A DNA stretch of 64,000 bases from Thalassia testudinum (lineage: Eukaryota; Streptophyta; Magnoliopsida; Alismatales; Hydrocharitaceae). Below the pieces are notes generated by a model, which had not been told where the DNA came from, ran no database searches, and was given only the letters and a program-made list of their open reading frames with translations. Shown here one piece after another: positions 44,392-55,474 of this stretch (position 1 is its first letter; every line of letters begins with the position of its first letter). The position numbers were made by a program, and so were the translations under genes. The stretch spans positions 81,027,501 to 81,091,500 of the forward strand of contig JAZHRO010000013.1 in the NCBI GenBank assembly GCA_037157565.1, read 5' to 3'.

Positions 44392-46236
44392 CATGATCAA
44401 GTATATAGGATGGATATTGTTGTGTGTATTTGAGAAAAGCAAGCTTTATAACTATGTAGATCTCAAATGCAAAAAGGCTTGTAGGAATTACCCATTGGCT
44501 AACAATATTAACCTACCAGTTTACATCAAATGCAACTAGAATTATGAATGAACCTGCCGGTTTACATCAAATGCAACTAGAATTATGAATGAAGCCTCAA
44601 TAGCCTGTTAATAATTAAGACCCATATGTAGGTAATTCATAATCCAAAAAAATGCAAATACAACATTATTCAAGTATGCAACTTTCAGTAGATTATTAAC
44701 TATAAGTGAAACTAGGAATCAGGGACGTTGTGGTCCTTTAAAGAGGGAGCAGTCTAGTTAATTAATTCATCCTAGTTCTCATAGTCATGAGAGAAAAAAA
44801 TGAAATATTCTTGTAATTAGTCAACAAAATTGGATCCAACAAATCATAATGGTCAAATACTTACTAGAAATTCTTTTAATTCAAATAAACACTGCAAAAT
44901 GTGCAAATGATCATCTCAATCACCTAATTCACCTACAAATATTGTCAATAATAGATAGTTTCGCAAAGTGAGGACACGCACCACAAGGAAAAGGAAAAAC
45001 ATGAATGAAGTATACCATTACGAACCATAAAGTAGTATTTCAAGTAGTATGTTGCCCCTCTGTATCTTAATTTGGATTTAACCTTGTATAAATCCTTTGA
45101 TGAGGTTAATTGTTCTACATCCTTGTCCTTAAACAAAAGAAGTAGCACAAAACACTTAAATCAGCAAAGATAAATACAATTAAGTATGTTCCCCTTTTCA
45201 GAAGAAAGAAATACAACCGTGTTAACAGATAACAAATAATGCAGTTCAAAGCAACTACAACTTTGTTGCATATTTTAAGATTGGAATGCCAAATAGTCAG
45301 AAATAGGAAGATAAGCTCATAATACCAATTGAGAAGATTAAGGTGGAAGTGTAGTTATGGCATTATGAAGAATGAAAAAAGCAGCAGATATTTTCTTTAA
45401 TAATACAGGCATACTAATAAGTTCTTATGCCCATTAACCACCAAAGTCGAAAAATTACCTTTATATCAGATATAAACCTAGCTCCATCACACACAACCAA
45501 AATAAGGTAGTGACATGTTAAATACCAAAATCGAACCTACACCAATAAGATTGTTACATAAACTTTGATTCACTTAGTGGCATTTCATCAAACACATAGT
45601 GTGTGCACCGACCTCTCCAAATTGTAGCACCACAACGGCAACCACTACCAGCCAAAGCTCATTTCAATAAACTTGTAGTCAATTAAACTTATGTGTTTTC
45701 TTATATGTCTTGTAGCCAATTAAGATTTCAAAGATCAATCTGATGAAGTTGGAGATCAGATCAATGAATAGTGAGTGATTGATTTGAGAGATTGATGAAG
45801 TTGGAGAGATTGATGGAATAGTCATTAAAGAGAGGGATCAATTGAGCATTGGATTTTAGTGCAAGAGATCGATTCAAAGCCCTAAAAGGGATCTCTTCAC
45901 TTTCAATCATTGCCAGCAAGAGCAAGAATAGAAAGAGAGCCAGCTTTAACTAACCTGAGCCTTGGGTTGGCAACACTGAGGGGAAAGAAGTAGCATCGGC
46001 TCAGTGGAGGTGTTTAGGCGTCCATCATTCTCTCGATGGAGGTGTTGGAGGGGTGTTGACTCGAGTGGTGGAGGTGCTGGAGGGGCATCGACTTGAGCGA
46101 TGGAGGTGCTGGAGGGGCATTAGGTCTTAGAGGTGGGAAATTGGGGAGGAAAGAAATCAAATAGGAATAGGGTTAACATAGAGAATGGAAGGACATATTT
46201 GCCCTTAATTGTTCCTCATGTAGCATGCAATATTAG
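44392..46236. other. Host AT-rich intergenic DNA
   Basis: No gene recognised. A 45-bp stretch near 44500-44585 (ACCAGTTTACATCAAATGCA...) is tandemly duplicated. Near 45944 the minus strand has a CTCAG/GTTAGT donor-like site that could end a 5' UTR exon, but nothing supports it further. A minisatellite lies at 46034-46130. Confidence 0.45.
46034..46130. repeat. Minisatellite, three copies of about 34 bp
   Basis: The unit GTGGAGGTGCTGGAGGGGCA with a TCGACTTGAGC tail occurs three times with small changes. On the minus strand it would encode Pro/Thr-rich peptide, but no longer ORF includes it. Confidence 0.75.
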
Positions 46237-48254
46237 TGATGGGAATACCATCATGAGCCATAACTAGCTTAAGTTGGTTTGATAAAGTTAATAAAAACTC
46301 CTACATAACCATCAGAGGGTCATATAAGCATGTTGTTCTATTTTGAGAAGATAAGAAACTAGGCTTATTTCTGCAATTTTAACTACATTTCACAAATACA
46401 GAATAATCACGGGAAATTTCAAGGGTTAATTAAAGGTCAAATGGTCATTATTGTCCAATAAGAGGGTCCTTGCAGATAGAAACATGTTTTCACGCATCTC
46501 GAGAATTAATGGACATCTAAAATCCTAAAAACAGACCTACTTAATTAACTGAGGTTCTGTTCAGGATAAAATTCACTTAAACCTTCTAAAAATCATAAAA
46601 AATATTCTATAAGGCTTGGTACCTTTGATTTGACTACTGGAACCCATTTTTACCAAAAACAGGATCTTAGACGGACAGTTGCCCTAATTTGGGTTTCTGT
46701 TCAAATTTTTCAGTCAAAATTGGTCAAAACAAAAATCCAACTTTACCATTAGATTCCTTGGATTCAAATTAAGTTTGAACCAAAGTTTGCGCCCAATTAG
46801 AGTCTATCTCGACCTAGTTTACATTTTGGTCCTCTCAAACTTGTTTTCTCTCTTGTAGCCTCTCAGGTTTTGAAAATTTTGCAAAATGCCCCCTAGTTTT
46901 ATCTTTGTTCTTTGCAGTTGGGTCCCTTTCGCCATGGCAGGTGTGAACCCTAGGAGACCGAGCTTCAATCAAGGATTCCTCCCTGATTTCTTGGTCAATC
47001 TCTTCCAAATTTAGAAGGGAGACTCCTGAGGAGATCCTCTTCATTTTGGACTACATCTCGACCTCTGATTCTTGTCCAAAGCTTCGTGCGAATGCTTGGA
47101 AATCCATAAACCTATACAAAATAATCCAAGCTCTTCAAGCTTGTTCCAAGCTTGGAGACTCGTCCTTATGCCTATAAAAGCTACCTAAGCCCTTCCTCAC
47201 CTCCTTAGCGAGTTTTTGAGCCAAAAATACCTCTTCCTTCCCTACCTCCAGCTCGCTCCAACTCGTCTCCGGCGACCCCTCTACCTCTGGCCTCTTTGCC
47301 GGTTGCCACATACCATAGGCGGTCGGTTCTACTTCCTCGTTGTCTTCCGCGTCTCACAATACCTGTGAGACGTCTCCTAACCACATCTTCGTCGCCGTCT
47401 ACCTCATCGGAGCCTTCACCTTCTCCGACGTCGGCCATACCGCAACCGGCGTCTCCTCCGTCTCCCTTCGTCCAATAGCCACTCTACTTGATCCCTCGAC
47501 CTCTACTGATCATCCCAACAACTTCAACACTCCACTTCGACCACAGACTCGCTCGCACATCCTCCGTCTTCCATCTCGCCATCGTACCTCCGGCGAAGCA
47601 TTCTTGCTACCATAGACTGCCAAACACCACACCACCGCATCCACGAGCATCGCCTCACCTCACTGAGTAAAAGCCCCAAAGAAATTTGGGGTTTAGCTCT
47701 CTCTATCACCTCACCCAACACCTCTCACCTCGCACCACCTTCTTGAGGTCGTTAGATCTCTACACTCGCTCTCTTTCCCTTCCACGCACGCCACCACATT
47801 CATCATTCTACGGCGGAGGTTCTGAAATGCTCTGACGTGGCTGAGAGGCCTTATTTGTGATTTCAAGTACGCAGGGTGTCGCACCATTACCGAAGCTGCT
47901 TTGAGCAAGCTCGAAGCGAGTTCTTCAGACATCTGCTCCAGGTCTTCATCCCAGGTGAAGCGGATTCGCCTCAGGAATGTTCCCAGCTGGTCAATTGAGG
48001 GCGTTGACCGCTCCAAGGATGCCAATTGAACGGGAGCTGCTGTTGCTGTTGCACGAGAAGAAGACGGGGACTTTAGTCCCACATCGAAAATGGCAGATTG
48101 GTTGAAGTTGCATAAGAGGAAAAAGTGTTTCCACCCAGTTTCCCAAGACACATGGGGGTCAGGTCCCCACTCACGCGCCTCCTTGTGCTTACTCCTCACC
48201 CACTACACCACGCAGGTGGGTCTGGTCCCTGATCCGACTACCTGATTAGTAGAG
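46237..48254 (+). mobile_element. Family B LTR B4, left part
   Basis: Starts TGATGGGAATACCATCATGAG, matching the family B terminus, and follows the family order: AT-rich 5' part, TATAAAAG at 47173-47180 with a CCAAGCT/AGCTTGG inverted repeat just upstream, and the GGTCAGGTCCCCACTC block near 48168. It is cut at 48254 by LTR C0. The last ~90 bp of a family B LTR sit at 50452-50540. About 700 bp in between is missing, and the two ends lack matching duplications (ATTAG versus TCGAT). Confidence 0.78.
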
Positions 48255-48911
48255 TGATCGCACGTGTTTCGCGTGTTTGAAATCAGGGTTACAAGTAATC
48301 TATCGTCGTAGTTCTCAAAACGCATCTATCAGATAAAATTTATACTGAAACTCCAAGAGAGTACTGGTCTGACACAGGGAGGCGATGTTTACTTTAATTA
48401 AAAATCGCACTTCATTTTGTTTATTTTTTGTATTTTAAAGTTTTGTTATTTTTTTGTGTTTTTGAAAGAAGAAGACAAGCAAAATAAATCACAAGAGATA
48501 TGGAACAAATATGTTGTATATCATGAATGTCTATTACAATAATCTATGAAAGCATAAAAAGAGAGGGAGGTGAGAAGAAATCTCTCGAAGCAGCTGTTTG
48601 GTGAGACGACAGTGCCTGGCGGAAGCTCAGACGAAGGAGGTGAGGAGTGGGACGACGGAGGTGAGATGCAGGAGGACGTCGGGTAGAGGAAAGCTTCAGC
48701 ATAGCTTTGGAATGGAGGTGAGAAGTCAGAAATGATCTGCTACCGGAATGGAGGTGGGAGGATAGCTCCAAGGTTACCTATGAATGGTGATGGTAAAAGG
48801 GAGGAATATTTGGTGAGGCGGAGGTTCGCTACACTAATAGGTACCTTGGGAGCTTGAGAGTAAGCTCTAATGGAGCGTTGGTAGGCTTGCTAGAGCTTAG
48901 GAGTAGGTGGG
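48255..48911 (-). mobile_element. Family C LTR C0 (antisense), truncated
   Basis: Starts TGATCGCACGTG, the reverse complement of the family C LTR end. The GGTTACAAGTAA, CAGATAAAATTTATAC and CACAGGGAGGCGA blocks follow as in C1. It stops at 48911, directly against C1, missing its 5' half. Confidence 0.78.
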
Positions 48912-50451
48912 TGGTCACAGCGTTTCACGTGTTAGAAATCGGGGTTACAAGTAACTCGTCGTCGTAGTTGAAAAACACGTCGATCAGATAAAATTTATAC
49001 CGAAACTCAAAGGGAGTCCCGGGTCGAACACAGGGAGGCGACGTTTACTTTAATTGAAAACCGCGCTTCGATTTTATTTGTTTTTGGTCATTTTTATCTT
49101 TTCTAATTTTTTTGGTATTTTTAGGAAGCAAGAGATCAGATCAAAAAATGCTTATTTAGCTAATCTACTTTCAAATATAAAAGAGAGAGAGAGAGAGAGA
49201 AACAATAATCTATTCATCAAGAATTATTTGTTACACTAGAAAGTAGGAAAAATCTACACTATGAAAGTATAAAAAGATAGAATGAGGTGAGAGAAATCCC
49301 CTTTGACGGTTGCTCGAAAGGACAACTCGCTCTGACGTCGCATGGAGGAAGATGGTGAGGAGTGGGATGAAGGAGGATGGAGCCGGAGGATAGAGGATGG
49401 GGCAGGACGACGTAGCGGCGAGGATCTTCTTCCCGAAGGGCGGTGAGAGGACGACCATGGGATGTTCCACGAAGGGGGGTGAGAGGACGGAAAACTATTT
49501 GATTTTCTACTCTAGAGGACCATCCCGGGCTTGGGACAAGCTCTCTCTAGAGCCTTGGAGGTGGTGAGAGGAAGAAAGGAAGAGATGGTTTGGAATTGTG
49601 GTGGGTAGGTCCTTTTATAGTGGCGGAGGAAGAACAAATTCGCTTCTGGGTCATTACTAACGTCCATAAACGTCGTTGCAGCTGTCGCTGAAGATCCACC
49701 CTTCAAATCCACTTGCTGGCGTGCGCTGACCATTAGTGACAGCTGCAAGCGTCACTAAAGGCGCATCGCTGAAGATCTGCTCCCGCCCCGCTCGCACCCA
49801 CCTCGCTGGTGCGCATCACGCACCCTCGCTCCCTACGCCTTGCGCGTGAGCCGTGGCATGCGCTGCGCTGCTGCTGTGCACGGTGCGCTGGGCGTAGCTG
49901 CGGCTGTGCATGTGCGTTGCGCGTGGCTGTGGCTGTGCGCGTGCGCTGCTGCTGCTGGCCGGAGTTGGGCGGCCTGGATGGCACCACGTGGCGCCACCTG
50001 AGCCATCTATTCTTCTTTCTTTTGTAGAGGGTGCCACGGTGCTCAGATCGGGATGATTCTTGCAATGCCGGACTACGATCATCGCTCCGGATCCATCCAT
50101 ACGGTCAGATTTTCCATCCGAAACTCGTATGGATGTCACATTTCCCCTTGGCTATTGATCTTCCTCGAGCTTCATGTGATGCTACGGGACTCCGATTTGG
50201 ACGATTTCAGAGGCGTTAGACTCCGATCATCGTATTAATCAGATTCGTATGGTCTGATCGTCCATCCGAGGTCCTGAAATAAATCCTCTCCTCTCCTGAC
50301 CATAAAAAGAACCTAATTAACCCAAAATATATACAACTACTCTAAATGCACAATGATGCATGTTATGCAATATTTATAACATGAAATGCAAATCTAAGCT
50401 TAGGAGCATGCATGAATAGGCATTTTAACCTAGATAGATGTGTCTATATCA
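48912..50451 (-). mobile_element. Family C LTR C1 (antisense), complete
   Basis: Runs TGGTCACAGCG to GTGTCTATATCA, 1540 bp, close to the 1516 bp of C2. It has CTATAAAAGG on the minus strand (49611-49620) and the GCATGCTCCTAAGC block near its 5' end. No matching 5-bp duplication is seen (GTGGG versus CCCCA), so it has been rearranged or recombined. Confidence 0.8.
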
Positions 50452-50540
50452 CCCCACTATCTAGGTTTATAAATTTAAGAGTTGATAGATTTTGCACGTT
50501 ATAACGACGTATTTTACAAACTGCGTAAAAATCCGTATCA
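50452..50540 (+). mobile_element. Family B LTR B4, terminal piece
   Basis: Ends AACTGCGTAAAAATCCGTATCA after an ACGTTATAACGACGT stretch, matching the B3 terminus (TACTACAACGTACC...CCGTATCA). It directly abuts truncated copia sequence. Confidence 0.7.
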
Positions 50541-50682
50541 TCGATGTATCAAAAATGGAAGATACACGAAATGTACATGATCTTCCAAAAGAATGGGTAT
50601 ACCATAAAGATCACCCTTAAGAACAAATCATAGGTGATATTGAAGAAGGTGTAAAAACCCAATCTCACTTTAGAGTTGATTT

Positions 50683-51720
50683 GTCCTTAATGCCTTTGTT
50701 TCACAACTTGAACCTAAGAAAGTTAATGAGGCATTAAAGGATGAATCATGGGTTGTAGCTATGCAGAAGGAGCTACTCCAATTTACTAGGAATAATGTAT
50801 GGAACTTGGTACCCACTCTTGAGGATAATTCCATCATTGGAACCAAGTGGGTATTCCGAAATAAATTGGATGAATATGGTTCAGTGATCAGAAATAAAGC
50901 CAGACTTGTAACTCAAGGCTATAACCAACAGGAGGGTATTGACTTTGATGAGACATATGCTCTTGTTGCTCGCTTGGAGTCCATATGGATGCTACTTGCC
51001 TTTGAAAGTGCAAAGGACTTTAAGCTATGTCAAATGAATGTCAAGAGCGCCTTTCTTAATGGTTATTAAGGAAGAAGTTTTTGTTCATCAGCCTCTCGGG
51101 TTCGAGGACCTAGCACACCCAGAGCATGTATACAAGGTCAATGAGGCTTTATATGGACTTAAACAAGCTCCCAAGGCCTGGTATGATAGGTTTAGGACCT
51201 TTCTTCTTCAGCACGGATATAGGATTGGAGTTGTTGACTCAACTCTTTTTGTAAAGGAAGGAGATGACATCCTACTGGTTCAAATATATGTTGACGATAT
51301 TATATTTGGATCAACTAAGGAGTCCTTGTGTCAACATTTCTGTGAGACTATGAAGGCTGAGTTTGAAATGAATATGATGGGTGAACTCAGATTCTATTTA
51401 GGATTCCAAATTCAACAATTAGACACAGGAATTTACATTAGTCAAACAAAATATGTTCTTGAAATTCTCAAGAAATTTGACTTTGAAAATGTAAATGGCA
51501 AAGAGACTCCGATTGCTCTATTTTCTTCTCTTGGTGAAGATTTATCAGGAAAGAGAATAGATGAAAAGAAATACTGGGGCATGATAGATTCACTACTATA
51601 TCTTACAACTTTTAGATCTGATATTCCTTTTATTACATGTTTATGTGCGAGATTCCAATCCGAACCAAAGGAATCTCATTTTAATGCAGTAAAATGAATA
51701 TTTAGATATCTAAACAGCAC
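50683..51720 (+). pseudogene. Reverse transcriptase of the copia element
   Basis: RNA-dependent DNA polymerase. Motifs are NNVWNLVP, GTKWVFRNKLDEYG, RNKARLVTQGYNQQEG, ALYGLKQAPKAWYDR, the catalytic YVDDIIFGS (YVDD codons 51287-51298), and FYLGFQI. The first part (50761-51069) and second part (to 51697) are in different frames; the shift lies near 51060-51070, consistent with a two-base loss. A TGA at 51697 ends the second part before the usual RYL motif. Otherwise the sequence is much better preserved than in element G. Confidence 0.9.
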
Positions 51721-52215
51721 AAAAGACCTTGGTCTTTTCTATCCTAAAGCATAATTCTTAGATCTATTATCTTATAGTGATGCTAACCATGCAGGGAGTC
51801 GGACAAATCGAAAGAGCACTAGCGGCGAATGTCATTTTATTGGAGAATCTCTAGTCTCATGGTTCTCTAAGAAATAGACTTGTGTTTCACTTTCTACAGC
51901 TGAAGCATAATATATTACTACTTCACTTGCTTGCTCATAGGTCATTTGGATGAGACAGACTTTGTCCGACTTTGGATTGATTTTTGCGCAATCCAAAATT
52001 TTATGTGACAATACAAGCACAATAAATTTATCCAAAAATCTGGTTCATCATTCACGTATGAACACATAAATGTTAGACATCATTTCCTTAGAGAAAATGT
52101 GCTTCAAAGATCAATTCAATTAGAATTCATTGACACACAAAACCAATCGGCAGACATCTTTACAAAACCTCTTGCAGTGGAAAGATTCTGCTTTATAAGA
52201 AGAAATTAGGGTTTT
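51700..52215 (+). pseudogene. RNase H and pol C-terminus of the copia element
   Basis: RNase H-type domain of copia pol. Readable pieces include YSDANHAGSRTNRKSTSG, VSWFSKK, STAEA and the HHFLRE- and KPL-like end near 52060-52175. At least four in-frame stops (near 51751, 51877, 51909, 52067) break it. The Asp of SDANHAG is kept, while the next conserved Asp (usually in the D.RKSTSG motif) is Asn. Confidence 0.8.
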
Positions 52216-52732
52216 GTACAATAAAAGAGATTCAAAATTAATAAGTTGATTGTTATGGAACTTGTTTATATTTATAAAAATCTTTAAGGGTCTCACTCTA
52301 ATTTACCCACTTTTTTTTTAAAAAGGGGTAAATTGTAATATTTTCATATGCCTGGAAATATTTGGGTGTTGTTTGCAATATGGTTGCTTAACTTAGGTTG
52401 TTGACTACATTATTTATTCAACATCTAAGTTATAAATTTTTCATCTCTCAACCACTTAAGTGGTCATGTGACAAGCACATGACCCATCCCTTACAAAAGA
52501 GTTCAAGTGCAAACACTTGCCTCATTTTGTCTCAAGAAAACCCTAGCTCTCACTCCACAAGTGTCTCTCCAAGTTCTAGTCAAGAAGAAGAAGGATCACC
52601 TCCAAGCTTTTACTCTAGGTATATTTTTATCTGCTAAGTAGATCTTACTATTTTAAATCGTTCTACATCTTTCCTTCTTCTTTCTCTCAAATCCTTTCTC
52701 GCTGCTGCATTTGTTTTCATCGGGTACCAGGT

Positions 52733-52891
52733 GGTACCGGTACCCATCATTGGTATGGGTACTGGCTTGGCGCAGCAGTGCCTGCTCTAGTGAGCAGGTA
52801 CCGGTACTAAAGAGGAATATCGGTACTAGCTCAAATTTCTGGTTGGAACAAAAACCAATCAGTACCGGTACCAATTATTAGTACCGGTACA
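52733..52891. repeat. 64-bp-period array of paired GGTACCGGTACC palindromes
   Basis: Three pairs are centred at 52738.5/52757.5, 52802.5/52821.5 and 52866.5/52885.5. Pair spacing is 19 bp each time and pair-to-pair distance is 64 bp each time. The motif is the AGTACCGGTACT palindrome of the 3' LTR. The array lies just upstream of the extra ORF. Confidence 0.88.
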
Positions 52892-52988
52892 TGTAGGCTT
52901 AAATGTGTTTTTTTTGGCACAAACACATGAAAGGAAATTGTCTATATTTCTAATTGTTTTCCTATTCCTTGTCATTGCATGTTTACAG

Positions 52989-54357
52989 ATGGCACCTAAA
53001 TCAAAAAGTAAGGGAAAAACACCTCAAGATGCTTTTCACAAATTTTGCATTAATGAGAATGCTAAGTCAAAATTTGATTGGTATAAAGGACTAAACTCCA
53101 TCATTGTAGGCTAATTGAGTGGAAAGATTTCTCTCTTCAACTATTTAATTTTACCACTCGCATTTCAGAACAAAAACTTATGCATTTCTTTGATGAATCG
53201 TTCTTTGCTGATGTTCCTGGAGTATACCCTAATGTTAATTGTCTATTCTTTACTAACCTCCAAGAATAAGAAAATCGAGGTCACCTTGTCGTAACAACAA
53301 ATGTTTTTGGTCATAAAATCACCATCACACCTAAATTCTTGTCAACCATTATTGAATGTCCTAATGAAGGTCATGCATTTAACACACTTAAGGAGCAATT
53401 TCCTACTTATAAAATGCATGAAACTCTTTTTCTCCCTAACTGTCAGGGAAAAGCATTGGTTGCCTCAAATATGACCCTTTTTGCTCATGTATTTTTTCAT
53501 ATCTTAGCATGGAATTTAAGGGCTAAAAATTCAGGATTTCAAAAAATACTTGTTGATATTTTACCCTTGATTTATGCTATCATTACGAGCTTCCTGGTCA
53601 ATTGGAACACAGTTTCATTCACTTTCTTAGACCCCATTACCACGCATCAGCTTTACCATTGAATATTTTGGTGTCACACATTCTTCATAAAAATAAAATT
53701 GACCTCTCTAATTTTACTCTTAGAAAAGTGGTCTATTTTAAATGGTCCACTCTCCAAAAAATGGGAGTGAAACCTGTTAGAGAGGAATCCTCCAGTGATG
53801 ACGAAGAAGAAGTTGATCCAAATGCTCAATCTTCTTCTCATCCACCTCCTGAATCATCCTCCACTTTCATTCTTATAACCTATCCATATCCACAAGCGGA
53901 AACACCTTGGGTAAATCTATCTAACGTGTCTGCAACTAATCCCAATTTGATAAATACATTCAACTATATTGGTCAAAATTTAACCAATCTAAATTTTTCC
54001 TTCCGTCACATGGAACGCAAATTTCATGACCCTTCTCTTTCTATTGAGTCCTTCGATGTCGCTTCTTCCACTCAACAACATAAACAAAGGAAGTAGACTC
54101 AACCAAAAGCACCTCAAGAGTACAGTGAAAGAAGGCAAAAGCATTTTCAAGATCCATCTCTTGTTTCAATGGCGGAAGAACCCATTCTTCATGATGAAGA
54201 AGAAGAAAACACGGAAGATGAAGAAGTTTCATATGAAGAACGTGATAATGAAGATGAAGATGATGACGACGACGAAGATGACGACAACAATGATGATGAT
54301 GTTGATGATGATGGTGGACATGTGCAAAAGTTAATTAGAAAACATCCTAAAAATTAG
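52989..54357 (+). pseudogene. Extra ORF of the copia element (env position), unknown function
   Basis: Begins MAPKSKSKGKTPQDAF and ends after a Glu/Asp run (54169-54330). Between these it is readable only with frame changes (segments to 53114, 53339-53662, 53602-54096, 54169-54357) and several stops. The middle has LNILVSHILHKNKIDLSNF-type sequence. I see no signal peptide, no clear transmembrane pair and no fusion-protein motif. SIRE-type elements carry a second ORF here that has been called env-like; whether it is an envelope is unproven. It is broken here. Confidence 0.6.
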
Positions 54358-54712
54358 CTTAATTTTCAATTTGATTCTTGCTAAATTTGTATGACTTTTC
54401 AGATAATTATGTGTTAAGAATGTTTCAAGTCTTATCTTAATGAACTTTATCATGTTATGATTCATGCTTTGTTTGTTTATATGAAATTGTTGCTTATTCA
54501 TGTATCATGTTATGTTTCATTTCTACTATTTGCTCATCTTTTTGCTTGCTTGATAAAAAAGAGGAGAAATGATTGTACTTCATATTTAAAATAGGGGAGC
54601 TTAGTTTGAGGGGGAGGTTTTTCACTTCTTGTGGAGTTTTTTTTATTCTTCTCTTATTTAGTCTGTGTTTATTTTTAAATATGAGTATTATCTTATTTGT
54701 TTTGTCAACACC

Positions 54713-54723
54713 AAAAAGGGGGG
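54713..54723 (+). other. Polypurine tract of the copia element
   Basis: AAAAAGGGGGG lies three bases before TGTTGGAACC, the LTR start. This is the normal plus-strand priming site arrangement. A second purine block (near 54590-54618) lies upstream. Confidence 0.8.
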
Positions 54724-54726
54724 TAT

Positions 54727-55474
54727 TGTTGGAACCTAGTTCCATCTCTCTTCTGTGTTTTGGTGTTAACAAAATCATTTTTAAATCTAATGTGTTTATG
54801 AAGTATTACAGGTTAAAAGAACCTATGGAGGCATGCAACAAGATTGCATATGAAGGAAGAAGATTAGAAGACTAGTTTTTGTTGTATTAATTATTTTTTA
54901 GAATCTTTGTATGTCTCCTAACAAGTAAAACATAATCTAGGAGTTAAAATCAAAGTAGAGATAATTAGGGTTCAGAAAATCGTTCATTCACTCATTTCAA
55001 AACTTAAAATTGATTTTTTCAAAATAAAGTCGTTTAGAGTAAGTGGATATCTCTAAAAATTAACTTAAACTTACAAAATTTGCTAGTTGTAGCAAGTACC
55101 GGTACTGGTCATAAGTACCAGTACATGCTAGGCACAGGTTTGGGCCTAAGTCCTAAACTGTGAATAACAAGTACCGGTACTCATCGTGAGTACCGGTACC
55201 AAGTGGTCACAGTTTGTGTACTTGGTTTTTGCCTGGACCTTACAAGTACCGGTACTAATCACTAGTACCAGTACATGTAGGTCACTGGACCCAAATCTGT
55301 GAGTCACAAGTACCGATATTCATCATGAGTGCCGGTACCTGGTGACTTAGTTGGGCTGATTGTAAGCAGTCAGTACCGGTACCAACTAACCGTTGTGACC
55401 AATTTGAATGGCTATTTTGCAATTAGATCTATCCCTAATCTTCCCAAATTACCCCTAACGGCTTGTTAACGTAG
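54727..55474 (+). mobile_element. 3' LTR of the copia element, 5' part
   Basis: Starts TGTTGGAACCTAG and continues for 748 bp until LTR C2 enters. It holds the paired AGTACCGGTACT array. The 3' end of the LTR is not in the window; it should lie beyond the C elements. Confidence 0.8.
55095..55383. repeat. 75/64-bp-period array of paired AGTACCGGTACT palindromes
   Basis: Pairs are centred at 55100.5/55119.5, 55175.5/55194.5, 55250.5/55269.5, 55314.5/55333.5, plus a single at 55377.5. Pair spacing is always 19 bp; first members are 75, 75, 64 and 63 bp apart. First members are mostly AGTACCGGTACT; second members are AGTACCAGTACA or AGTACCGGTACC. Confidence 0.9.

Larger units (their letters stand above)
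50541..55474 (+). mobile_element. Ty1/copia element of SIRE/Maximus type, 5' truncated
   Basis: Contains, in order: a piece upstream of RT (LPKEWVYHKDHP, QIIGDIEEGV), RT, RNase H, a 3' spacer with a palindrome array, an extra ORF in the position of the env-like ORF, a purine tract and a 3' LTR start. The order pol - extra ORF - PPT - LTR is that of the SIRE/Maximus group. gag, protease and integrase are missing; the element begins abruptly at the B4 end. The LTR is interrupted at 55474 by C2. Confidence 0.83.

Noticed and set aside
49733..50139. Gln/Ala/His-rich ORFs in LTR C1
   Set aside because: A TGCGCTGCTGC-like repeat gives open frames in several phases on both strands; not a gene.
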